Notes under the pieces: generated by a model
The model's input: the letters and a program-made list of their open reading frames with translations, nothing else
Databases searched by the model: none
Told to the model about the DNA's origin: nothing
From: Gymnopus androsaceus JB14
Lineage: Eukaryota > Basidiomycota > Agaricomycetes > Agaricales > Omphalotaceae
Assembly: GCA_009733575.1 (NCBI GenBank)
Contig: ML769948.1
Location: 1 to 29,090, forward strand
Reading direction: 5' to 3'
Length of the DNA: 29,090 bases
Shown here: piece after piece, positions 20,463 to 29,090 of the stretch
Layout of the letters: each line of letters opens with the position of its first letter
Position numbering within the stretch: position 1 is the first letter of the stretch
Translations under genes and position numbers: made by a program

Positions 20463-21126
20463 TGATCTCGGTGAATGTATGGGGAACTCGAGGAGTGGGT
20501 GCACTGGAGAGAGGTGGAAAGACAGTGGGGACACGATTCACGACAACACTGCGCTCAGCCTGTTAAGGAGATGAAGTAAGTATATACAAGAACGGTATTA
20601 AAATCAAGTTTTACGCACCTTGGTGGTGTGCAACTTGTCAAGGAAGCGGTCGATAGCGCACTTCCTGTTAGGGAAGTGCCTGAGAGATTCCAACTCTCGA
20701 ACTTGAGGATGGTAGGGTTCGAGCGCATGAAGGTACTGGGCAATCTCGGTATATTTGGGAATATACAAGGGATTGTCCACGAACAGAAACTTGAATAGCC
20801 TGGTTGTGTTCATGAGAGTTAATTTTGGGATCATAGTAAGAGGAACTTACGAGAAGGTTGTGAGTCCAGGCAGCGGTCTTGAAGATCTGATCCTTGACAT
20901 TCAGATCAAGTTTGGGATGGACACTGAGAAAGTCTTCAACGGTCTCGATGACCTGCTTCAGTTCGGTGATTGCGCCATCGGCATAGTGTAGCCAAGTGGG
21001 AATGTGGTATGGGCCAGATGTGACCCGGGATTGAAATATGACCGGTTCCTCGCTGGCTTGAGGCGCGTGAACGCTAGCCTCTGTGCCAGGCGGGTTGTCT
21101 TGTTCCTCGATGGAATAAAAGGCCAT
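20463..21126 (-). CDS. antisense gene 1, exons 1-3 (N-terminal half), unknown function
   Basis: The ATG at 21126 starts exon 1 (21126-20851, 92 codons), followed by exon 2 (20789-20619) and exon 3 (20559 to about 20463). Introns are 61 and 59 nt with GTAAGT and GTGCGT donors. The first AG of intron 1 (at 20801-20800) would break the frame; the next one (AAG|TTT at 20789) keeps it and is preferred. The protein begins MAFYSIEEQDNPPG and contains GPYHIPTWLHYADGAITELK, DNPLYIPKYTEIAQYLHALE and LRHFPNRKCAIDRFLDKLH. It looks soluble and mainly helical. The start lies 135 bases from the purine box at 21261-21274. The gene goes on at 15570 beyond the 4.8-kb insertion. Confidence 0.7.
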
Positions 21127-21641
21127 AGTAGATTATTGAACGTGTGTTTTGGATGTGGATGGAATGCTCTGGGGTGATTGTTTGGAGGAGGTAGAACACG
21201 ACGAAAGTAGGGACCTTTAAGTACCATCCTGATGTGTTTCAACTGGGAGTTGAAATTTTTTTAGTTTGGGGGAGGGTTACCTCCGTTATCCACGACCGGT
21301 TACCAGAGAAGAATATACCCGCAATTCGAAACTAGACATGACACTTCCGAGAAGGAAGCAAATTGTCGAGATCATGGATACAGGCAAAAATATTATTTTA
21401 AATAAAATAAAAGGATCGACTGAAGTCAATTTTGGATTAAAATTGACATTGACTACAAAGAATTAGAAACAGAGCTTAGGGACTTAATGGATTTAGCCAG
21501 ACAAGTTAAAAGCATGTACAAACCAAAATGTATTTTGGCAAAATAAAACAAACGATTAGATACTAATTATACATGGAGACTAAAGATATGTAAAAAAACA
21601 AAAGTTCATAGACATAGACAAATAGTGATACAAAGAACTAT
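21127..21641. other. intergenic stretch between the two antisense genes
   Basis: This is upstream of antisense gene 1 and downstream of antisense gene 2. It includes purine box 2 and, on the plus strand at about 21430-21540, a short open stretch (ELETELRDLMDLARQVKSMY) that could be a relic of coding or coiled-coil sequence. AT-rich from 21380 on. I see no complete gene. Confidence 0.5.
21261..21274 (+). promoter_or_regulatory. polypurine-tract-like box 2
   Basis: TTAGTTTGGGGGAG, identical over 14 bases to 24864-24877 and over 13 to 14238-14250. It lies 135 bases upstream of the ATG of antisense gene 1. It could be the 3' polypurine tract of a gypsy copy or part of the antisense promoter. Confidence 0.5.
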
Positions 21642-22177
21642 CTAAGTGACAAGAGCGTTTTCGACCTCAGTAGCTGATTTTCCATTGTCCTCGTCGCCAC
21701 GAGCCTCGAGAATGGACTCAGGAACTTCGGCAGTAGGAATTGTGGAAGGAAGACGGAAACGTCCCTCGTAGTATACGAGATCGATAGAATGTTTCTTCAA
21801 CCACTCAGAGACCTTCGACCAATCTTCAATGATGGAATTAAATTTCAGAGAAGAATCCCAACCAAAAACAGTGGCGTAGAAAGAGACGGAGTTGAAATCG
21901 AGCTCGAGCAGCTCATCCTGCTCCCTGCAACCACGAACGAGGTACTGAAAGAACAGATTGGGATCCATGTTGACATTACGGAAAGAAATGAAGTCATCAA
22001 CAACGCGCTGACGGGCTTGTTCGGCGAGTTTGACTGCACGGCACAAATTGTCATGGGCGGCATCGAGATGCTTGCGAGAGCAACCGAGAGTGTCCAAGAG
22101 AGTTTGACAACCTGATATGATGAATGTGAATGAGAAAAGAATGGCAGTCAAAGGAAGAAAAAGAGTAATCTGCGTAC

Positions 22178-22388
22178 CGAGGGGACCACAGTTAGCGGCA
22201 GCGTAAGTTGCGTCGAGCAGGCGATGATAGTCAGAGAGTTCGGAGTTATGAGAACAAGTACGAGCCCCGTTCTGGCAAGGGCCACACTTGCCTCCAAAAC
22301 AACCTTTGTTGTTGAGACAAGGGGTACACTCGTTGCCTTTGCCAATAGCTACGCACGCAAGGCAAGCGTCGTAGACTTTGTCGGTATA
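22178..22388 (-). other. eight-cysteine putative zinc-binding module (exon 8 of antisense gene 2)
   Basis: The motif begins CLACVAIGKGNECTPC and continues with four more cysteines (GCFGGKCGPC, then ARTCSHN). The C-x2-C pairs and x6-8 gaps resemble binuclear zinc clusters or treble-clef knuckles, but the spacing does not match Zn2Cys6 exactly. The module sits in its own exon between helical regions. It is the best functional hint for this gene. Confidence 0.6.
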
Positions 22389-22910
22389 CTGCGAATAATT
22401 GGTTAATAAAAGATAGACATGAGACCAAAAATAAGACTGACGTTGGGAAGGCTATGAGTAAAACGCTGTAGATCCTCAATGTTATAATGAACGCCACTGG
22501 CCTTAAAAAATGGACCGAGATTCTCCAAATTGGGAGCGATCTCCCAGTCAGGAAGGCGAAAGAGGCGGTGAATACGCTAGAAAGATAAAAGATTAGTAAA
22601 CAGTAATAAATATAAAAACAAATAAAACACATACGGAAGCCTTACTAGGCTCATCTGCAGGCAGATATAAGCCAGAAGGTTGTCCCAATGAAAATTCCGG
22701 ATTGATAAGGGTCGAAAGCTCCTCAGGCTTGGCATTCGGAAGTCCCTTAGCAAATTCAGCCACACGGCTCTGGGGATTGATGACTGGGATCTTCTTCATG
22801 TTCTTCACGGAGAGTTTGCCAGGAAGCATTTTAGACGGAGGCTCTGTAACTTCCACTTCGTTGGAAGCAGAAGAAGGAGCTGGCTTGCTACGAGTAATGC
22901 GACCTAAAAA

Positions 22911-22945
22911 ATTAAATTAAATTAAATTAAAAATTAAAAATTAAA
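22911..22945. repeat. ATTAA microsatellite in an intron
   Basis: Tandem ATTAA/AATTA units in the intron between exons 5 and 6 of antisense gene 2. Confidence 0.85.
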
Positions 22946-24458
22946 AAAGGAATTCGAGTGAGAATTAGATATGATAAAAATAAGTAAGAATATATCTGAG
23001 TCTTACCAGGCTGAACAGATTCGGCAACGGAAACACTTGCGGACGACTGAGAAGAAGCGATGGACGCTGACTTGTCCTTGGCCTTTGTTTTAGGCGTGGA
23101 CTTGCCCTTAGCTGGAACGTTCTAAGTTAGAAAAAAGGACATAAGTTAACGATGAGAATTAATAACAACAGACGAGATGAAAAACTTACCTTGGGAATCT
23201 GAGAAGTTTTCTCCTCTCTGGCAGCCTTCAAGTCCGCTCGAGTCCGCTAAAAGGGAGAAAAAGTAAGTTATGAAGAAAGAAACTAGAACAAGAACGGAGT
23301 ACGAACCTTCTTTTTGGGAAGATCTGGCTCGACCGTCTGGTCCTTGTTGGAGGGAGCGGCCTTGCGCTTTTTGGGAATAGTCGGAACCGCAGGAGAAGTT
23401 TCCTTAGTCTTTGGAAGGGCAGGCTTTGTGGGAGAAGGAGGAGTCTGAGCGGACTTAGCAGTGGAGGAAGCACCAGCCTTAGGTTTGGGCCTCGCAGAGA
23501 TACCCTTGACAGAGGACTTGACTTTGGAGGAAGATTCGGCACTCGCGGGAGGTGTAAAATTGTCGAGAGTTTTGTTAGGGGCATAAAGCAGGAGTATCTC
23601 GCCTTCGCGAGTATCGGGGTCGAAGGGGATTGGGACATCCATCTTGTAACATTTAATGCTTCGATCACCAGCATATTTCTGTAACAGGAACTTCGGAATC
23701 AGGAAAAGGATAATATACAGATTAGAATTGACCACGTATCAAAATGGCAGTAATTTCATCCACAGGCAGGAGCCAGTCCTTGGTCAACATCTGAAGGACG
23801 TGGCCAGGAATCCCACCCTTGTCCGCGACCCTATATACTTCGCTCTGGAAGGAGCCGACGAACATGGTGGCGAACTCGGGACAATTGGAAGAGCCGTGCC
23901 AGCACTCTCGGTAATAAACCTATAAGAAAAGGGAATGATTAACAAATGAATACAAATGACTTTATGAAGCATTGAACGCCTCGTAAAGGTGTAATAGTAA
24001 GAGAAACTCACCAAAGACGACTTGATACGAGCGAGGCGTTGACGGAATAAGGTGTGCGCCTTGTCATCGTCAAGTTTGATGATGGGCAACTCTGTGTAAG
24101 GACAGAAATAACGAAACATTGTCTCTTGGACATAGGAAATGGCGAGATAGAGCTGACGACCCTCCGCATGAGACGGTGGCTGAGTGATGACGGGATACGG
24201 CCGAGATAGAAGCACTGGATAGAAAGTAGTAGGTGACGGACCGTCATTTCAGGCAAACGGAAACAGTTGGTATTTTGGGATGGGGTCGTCCTTGTCGGGA
24301 ACGTAATACTTGTCCTTTTCAAAGGCGGTAATAAGAGTCGCAACATGAGTTGGAAAGGTACCCAGCAGAATGATGGACTCGGTCACAGAGCATGGTAGGA
24401 ATAGTGTACCGGAGGATTTTTCGGAATAGAAATCATCGTTGAGAAGTGGCGAGTGCAT

Positions 24459-24863
24459 TGTGGCATGAAGAAAGAAGATACTTGGGGAAAATTTATCGAA
24501 TCAATGAACTTATAAGTCACAGTACGGCGGAAAATCTGCCGAATTTTCTGGAAGTGTGATTGTGAAAGAGGTAATCGAAGAGGAATTTGTGTTTCCTATT
24601 TAGATTGTATTGACATAGCCTTAACGTGGTGCAGAGTATTTCATTAGAAGTTTTAAGTGCTGGAATTCTCAAATATAATTCTAAAATGGAAAATTGGATT
24701 TGATTGAGGACTAGGTACCGACAGATAATATGTCGTCGAGATCACATCTTGGTGGCTATTTTTGAAAATGGATACTACAGAAGTATTTTTCATCTTCGAG
24801 AAAAGGGTGATGTCGACTCTAACGAGTGTAAAGTAAATGAACAACCGGGGGCGGTTGGGACTT
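24459..24863. other. upstream region of antisense gene 2
   Basis: About 400 bases with no gene. It must hold the promoter of antisense gene 2 if that gene is transcribed from its own start. It ends at purine box 3. No clear TATA box was singled out. Confidence 0.45.
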
Positions 24864-24878
24864 TTAGTTTGGGGGAGA
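24864..24878 (+). promoter_or_regulatory. polypurine-tract-like box 3 with adjoining TG
   Basis: TTAGTTTGGGGGAGA is followed immediately by TGATACACC. A purine run abutting TG is the standard arrangement of the polypurine tract and the 3' LTR start in Ty3/gypsy elements. Confidence 0.6.
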
Positions 24879-25599
24879 TGATACACCTATTTTTCGAATA
24901 GGCTTATAAAGCCTATAAAAGTAGAATTACAATATTATATGGAATAGAATACAGATTAGTATACCAAACTAGTGTTTGGTTGGAATGTACTAGTAAGACA
25001 AAGGATACCAAAATCAAGTTTGGCTATTGGACTAGAATCGAGATTGGAATTCATAGAGTAGGATTGAGTAAATGAAACAAGAACTCAAAACCACGTTAGA
25101 CGAAAAGTATCAAACAGGCACGACCACTATTTAGGGTCTGAAAGGGAAGCATGAGGAGTTGGCCATGGCCAACAATGGAACCATAACTAATGATAAGAGA
25201 ATGTAGTCCGACTATGAGGTACTGACCTAGAACATATGCATACTGTTCGGAAGCTAGGATATATGAGAATTAGCTAGTGAAGCGTTCTCGTAACGGGATG
25301 AAGAATAGCTAAGAAAAAGGACGAGACTAGAATTAACAATCGGGTAGTAATATTAGGAAGAACTCACATACAGAAGTAAAGTTGGCAGCCGTTCAGGATG
25401 AAACGGTTTTACTCGAAGGACAAATGTAAGTAACGATTGAGGAGACGACTATATATGGGTATATGCACAGGATTATTATAAAATTGAATATTTACACGAA
25501 TTATTGGATGAGAACTTTACTGTAACGAGTAATAATAATTGTTAATTGTACATTTAAGTAGGGATATTCGTTTAGCCACATTTAATTAGTTGCCATGGT
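24879..25599 (+). repeat. LTR-like AT-rich sequence (3' LTR candidate, end not defined)
   Basis: It begins TGATACACC right after a purine run. It contains TATAAA-like sequence in a small hairpin (AGGCTTATAAAGCCT at 24900-24914) and no open frame. The far end is not visible because a MITE is inserted at 25608 and no second copy exists in the window. It may continue past 26434. The call rests on the polypurine box and base composition only. Confidence 0.4.
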
Positions 25600-25607
25600 A
25601 TAAGTAG
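25600..25607. repeat. 8-bp target duplication of MITE, left
   Basis: ATAAGTAG, identical to 26427-26434. Confidence 0.9.
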
Positions 25608-26426
25608 TAAAGGTGGACACGACTCCGGGTCCTGACCCGGTACCGGCAGGTTTACCTGTGGGAATACCGGCCGGTTTTTTAACCTGCGGGTCCCGGTACC
25701 GGTTTCCCACGGGTTATGCCCGGTTGCAGGTCGCCATTTTTGTTTCTATTGTGACCGGCCGGTACCGGTAGACCCGTGGGAACAAATGTTTGGCTTTAAT
25801 ATTGGTACATATTTCACTACTTAGTGCCAATATAGTATACTAATATTATTGGTTAGTACTTACAGTATGTATTAGTTCTGCTTGGGACTGATATTAGTGT
25901 CTAATACTAGTATACTTACACTAATAGTACTAATACTTTGCCAATAGTAGCTTAATTAATAGTAAGTAAGATAATAGAGGTGACATTAAAATGCATATAT
26001 GCAGCTATAGTAGCAGTGATAGTGCATACAGTAGCATAGAGATCTTATTTGGATCCTATCTCCATGTCAAAAGACATTATCAATATTTTGGTATTATTAC
26101 CACTGATATTGTATTGAATACTGTACCAATAATGGCTGGATACTTACCAGTCTTTGAATTTAGTACTAACATTGGTGCTAGAATCTAATACAAACATACT
26201 AGTACCAGTATAAGTACTAATGTTAGTACAAATATTATTACTACTAGTGAGTGCCCTAGTATGGGCAGGTTACACAGGTACCGGCCGGTTTACCTGTGGC
26301 AGGTCCCAGTACCGGTTAACCGGTTTCCCACGGGTTTGGAACCGGTCGCAGGTCGCTAGTTTTGCCCTCCGGTTACCGGCATCACAGGTCCAGGTAAACC
26401 GGGACCCGGAGTCGTGTCCACCCTTA
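25608..26426. mobile_element. 819-bp hAT-type MITE
   Basis: The ends are TAAAGGTGGACACGACTCC at 25608 and the complement of TAAGGGTGGACACGACTCC ending at 26426, with one mismatch in 19. Exact 8-bp duplications flank it, as expected for hAT. Subterminal zones (25640-25780 and 26260-26400) are packed with CCGGT/ACCGG palindromes such as CCGGTACCGG, unlike the AT-rich core with repeated TAGTACTAAT-like words. No transposase frame is present, so it must be moved in trans. Confidence 0.92.
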
Positions 26427-26434
26427 ATAAGTAG
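26427..26434. repeat. 8-bp target duplication of MITE, right
   Basis: ATAAGTAG, identical to 25600-25607. Confidence 0.9.
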
Positions 26435-27100
26435 CGATCTAGTGGTTTGCGAATACAAGTTTGTTTCCCCCTCACCCGAGTGATAAAGGTTGTCAGCCGG
26501 CGAGCACCGGTCTGATCTGCGGCATAGACTCCGAGTGTGAACAAAACTCAACTTCGAGCACATATCCTTTTGCCCGTTACACCTTCGCTATACACTAGAA
26601 GTGTCAACGCAGAGTTTGGTCAAACTTTAAATTACCAACACACCCAAAAACCCAAGCTAGTGTTTGGTGACTATTGTTTGTGTGGTGATATAGTTCACGC
26701 CTCGACTGTAGTTGGTCAACTGTTCATGCGTTCATATCGTTGAAGCCTCGACTGTTAAAGCTGGTTAGAATACCACACCCATCCATATCGTTGGTTGGTT
26801 TTTATCAAAATCGTCTTCGTATCGTCATTGACGTCTGTCATATCATTGACAGTTCCATTCTCGTACCCATTTTTGATTATTATTACCAAACTTTGAATAG
26901 AGAACTTGGATCAAGTATCAAACTTAGTTTTGAGAATGTACTACATTGGACTACAGAGAGATACAAGTATTTGGCGGAACCTTTGACAACGCCTTCACCA
27001 GTACTCGCGTAACATTTGAGCACGATCATTCCTTACCATTTGTGTTGTTGGTTCAAACTTGTGTTTGAACTTTATATATCTATGGTTAGGACCTCGTTAA
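26435..27100. other. anonymous region with weak open frames
   Basis: No repeat ends or motifs were recognised. A plus-strand open frame near 26780-27012 (IVIDVCHIIDSSILVPIFDY and following) has balanced composition and could be an exon remnant, but there is no family hint. Confidence 0.4.
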
Positions 27101-27585
27101 CGGAATAACAATGCTGACTGCATTGATTATTTCAATCTCAACTTGGTTCCTAATATTTATCTGGAGGGCGATAGAGGTGGGCACAATGCCTCCATTGAGT
27201 TGGTTAGTGATGAAAACACGGATCGTCATATTGGTCATTTGCCGCTTATACTGAATTTCGTCTTGGAGGGACGAGGGGATGAGTTTAATTTGGTATACCC
27301 TCATCCCACTACCTCCACCCCTCTTTTCAACATTTATCTTACCCAACCCCTTGACAATTGTTTCACCATTCACTTCTTCTCAGGAGCACATTGAAACAAT
27401 GCTCCAAACATTGCCGGAGATTTGCAGGACTACAGGGGGAATTGTAGTTTGCACTGTTGCACCCGGGTTCACAGTGGCTCATTTCATGGTTGGGAGGCTG
27501 CACCTACTTTCAATTTTACACCAACAAACTATTTTACACCATCGGTCAATCCTACAAGTTGCTGGGTTTGAAACTCGTTATTATT
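27100..27585 (+). pseudogene. asparagine-rich open frame with one TGA, unrecognised
   Basis: A frame without ATG runs from about 27102 to the TGA at 27392-27394 (NNNADCIDYFNLNLVPNIYL, then GGHNASIELVSDENTDRHIG). It continues in the same frame from 27395 to 27585 (NNAPNIAGDLQDYRGNC, then FHGWEAAPTFNFTPTNYF and PTSCWV). The Asn/Thr/Pro-rich composition is kept on both sides of the stop, which suggests one decayed exon. Alternatively the region before the stop is an intron ending TTCTCAG at 27383. No family is recognised. Confidence 0.35.
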
Positions 27586-28130
27586 CATTCCCTCCCGCCA
27601 ACCGTCTTGCTCTGTGGGGTTCATCCACACCCTCACTATAACCATGCCAAGTCCACCGATAAATCTGCTTGCATCTGCATTGCTATACAGCACAAACTGG
27701 ACGTTCCATATACCCTTGGACTGGGAGCTTTGTTGCTCTCTGTTATCTCCCTTATGTTGGGACTTATTGCTGTTGGGCTTTTCATACGAGATTCCTTCGC
27801 AATCTCGGGAGGGCGTATGTAGCGGCGGGCTACACTCCCATACTCGCTATGCTACTTCCCTACTCTCCTATCCCGTCGGACAATTACTGTGGCTATTCAT
27901 TTACTCTTCCCTGTCCTTACTCAGTCGGTATTTTATCATACGATCACTGTTGTCCATTTAATACCCTACTCTACTATTTAAGCCTGAGCTTGTACGTAGA
28001 GTAGGGGAAGCTTTTTCCCAATTTACTTACACAACATACCCTAGTCATTTCTGGCCTGATCTCAGCTTACCTGCTCGTTGAAAGCTCACCTTTCCCTCTC
28101 GCGCACATGCTCTTTGTAACTCCGTCACTG
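27586..28130. other. no supported gene
   Basis: Overlapping short frames occur in all plus-strand phases with hydrophobic translations from T/C-rich sequence. This is probably non-coding, perhaps the promoter region for the small exon at 28135. Confidence 0.4.
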
Positions 28131-28134
28131 AAGC

Positions 28135-28257
28135 ATGGCAATAGATAAGCCTGGAAAGAGGGAAGGAAACCGGCTTGTCCCTGCTGAAGGAGCAGCCATA
28201 AGTGGATGCATTTGGGCTTTGGAGGAGTATTGTGTTGTTGAGGGTGTAAACTCCAAG
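28135..28257 (+). CDS. possible first exon of an unrecognised gene
   Basis: The ATG at 28135 opens 41 codons (MAIDKPGKREGNRLVPAEGA ... EEYCVVEGVNSK) ending at AAG|GTACATT, a plausible splice donor at 28258. A plausible acceptor TTTACAG lies at about 29060-29066 near the window edge. The intervening stretch contains a foldback element, so the gene would carry it in an intron. Too short for a family call. Confidence 0.35.
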
Positions 28258-28358
28258 GTACATTCCATGCTGCAACTTATATTCACAGACTCCTTTAGCT
28301 TATTTGATCAAGCTAGCCCAAACACAACCTTGATAAATTGCCTGCCTTGTTTTTCATC

Positions 28359-29049
28359 CATCAGCAAAACCTGGGTGTACTGCACAGAACTGGACAGTTC
28401 TGTGCAGCGCTCATAGCACTCATAGCAGCCATAGCAAGGGTACCCTCTGTCCAGAGCTATGGATTGCTATGAAGTGCTATGGAATGCTATAAGAGCGATG
28501 GAGATCACAAAAATGTCATCTGTCAGAATAACATTCAATACAAAATACATTATTCATTTGAATTGTTCTCCTGGCTTGCGAGACTTGTGCAAAACCATTG
28601 CAAGACTACAGATAATCATTAAAATAATTTATTGACTCATTTGTAGTACTAGTACAATGTAGCGAGACTAGTATAATGATTTCTACATACAGTACTAATG
28701 TAGTGATACTACTATTGTTACTACTCATGAGTGATGACTGCTGGCAATGCCTGTTAGTAGAATACTTGAAAGAAAGCAGGCACTCACCGTTGGAAGAATC
28801 TTAGAGGGAAAGAAGTTGATGTTACAATGTTGCAATGATGCGCATTGACTCTTATATAGTGCCCACCGGCACCCGCGGGAGTTGAATGACAGATGATGAG
28901 ATGTCAAAACAAGTTTGACAGTTGGCACGAATATTCAACAACCCCACAGGAGCTCATAGCACCTTATAGCACCTCATAGTTCTGTAGAGAACTATGGCCT
29001 GCTATAGCTTGCTATGGCTGCTATGACCACCACCCAGGTTTTGCTGATG
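28359..29049. mobile_element. 691-bp foldback/MITE element with GCTATG subterminal repeats
   Basis: A perfect 19-bp inverted pair, CATCAGCAAAACCTGGGTG at 28359-28377 and its complement at 29031-29049, bounds the element. Inside each end lie many short words of the GCTATG/CATAGC type (28410-28490 and 28940-29025) and hairpins: 13-bp arms at 28380-28392 and 28395-28407 on the left, and CATAGTTCT with its complement around 28976-28997 on the right. A second inner inverted similarity (near 28514 and 28880-28910) suggests a long foldback. No convincing target duplication was found and no coding capacity is seen. Confidence 0.75.
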
Positions 29050-29090
29050 TCTATTCTTCATTTACAGACTTGTTTATCCATTTCTCCCAA

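Larger units (their letters stand above)
21642..24458 (-). pseudogene. antisense gene 2, nine exons, one in-frame TGA, cysteine cluster
   Basis: Exons on the minus strand: 24458-24012, 23919-23764, 23678-23307, 23246-23190, 23121-23007, 22903-22635, 22576-22442, 22388-22178 and 22111-21642. All introns are GT-AG and all phases agree, giving 744 codons including the stop. Codon 70 (24251-24249) is TGA in an otherwise clean frame, perhaps a CGA to TGA change. Middle exons 3-6 encode a Lys/Ser/Pro-rich, probably disordered and basic region. Exon 8 carries eight cysteines spaced C-x2-C-x8-C-x2-C-x5-C-x4-C-x2-C-x6-C followed by S-H, which suggests metal binding. The last exon is acidic and helical. 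I do not recognise a named family. It might be expressed at low level or be newly inactivated. Confidence 0.72.

Noticed and set aside
22178..22388. Fungal Zn2Cys6 transcription factor domain
   Set aside because: The cysteine spacing differs from C-x2-C-x6-C-x5-12-C-x2-C-x6-8-C and the basic residues between the first cysteines are few, so only a general metal-binding suggestion is made.
27109..27300. Membrane receptor-like hydrophobic frame
   Set aside because: The hydrophobic translation is in a frame that stops early; the neighbouring frame is longer and better balanced. No receptor motif was seen.
1..29090. CRISPR arrays, bacterial operons, riboswitches
   Set aside because: No regularly spaced direct repeats or bacterial signals; the spliced genes and element types are eukaryotic.

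Overview
The window looks like a transposon graveyard in a basidiomycete (agaricomycete-type) nuclear genome. The reasons are the short 50-80 nt GT...AG introns, a Ty3/gypsy family of the kind seen in mushrooms (DUF4100-like module after Gag, 'ETIPEN', 'ITCDNA' and 'WFCVVKKDGK' type motifs), a hAT transposase with fungal intron layout, and no ordinary housekeeping gene that I can recognise. Assignment is from pattern memory only.

Layout. 1-4236: a decayed Ty1/copia element on the minus strand, cut by the window edge. Its 5' LTR (3911-4236) and a primer-binding site matching the anticodon arm of elongator tRNA-Met are visible. 4237-5013 and about 5822-8106: two halves of one hAT transposon in opposite orientation. 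5014 to about 5846 (minus) and 8107-14208 (plus): the host Ty3/gypsy gag-pol into which the hAT inserted. The 8-bp target duplication (AGAGGGGA) is present at both junctions but in opposite orientation, so a segment has been inverted after insertion.

14238-24878: downstream of gypsy pol lie two multi-exon genes on the opposite strand. Antisense gene 1 has exons at 21126-20463 and 15570-14386. The seven exons join into an uninterrupted 484-codon frame, although a 4.8-kb element with terminal inverted repeats and a 10-bp target duplication (15589-20390) sits in intron 3. Antisense gene 2 (24458-21642) has nine exons with consistent phases, 743 codons, one in-frame TGA and an eight-cysteine cluster. 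The same purine-rich box (TTAGTTTGGGGGA[G]) follows pol and precedes each antisense gene. The last copy abuts a TG that may start an LTR. The sense gag-pol frame has many breaks while the antisense genes are nearly clean.

24879-29090: LTR-like AT-rich DNA, an 819-bp hAT-type MITE with an exact 8-bp target duplication (25608-26426), anonymous DNA with weak asparagine-rich open frames, and at the right end a small exon followed by an intron-like stretch holding another foldback element (28359-29049). The most interesting candidate system is the gypsy-associated pair of spliced antisense genes; their function is unknown.
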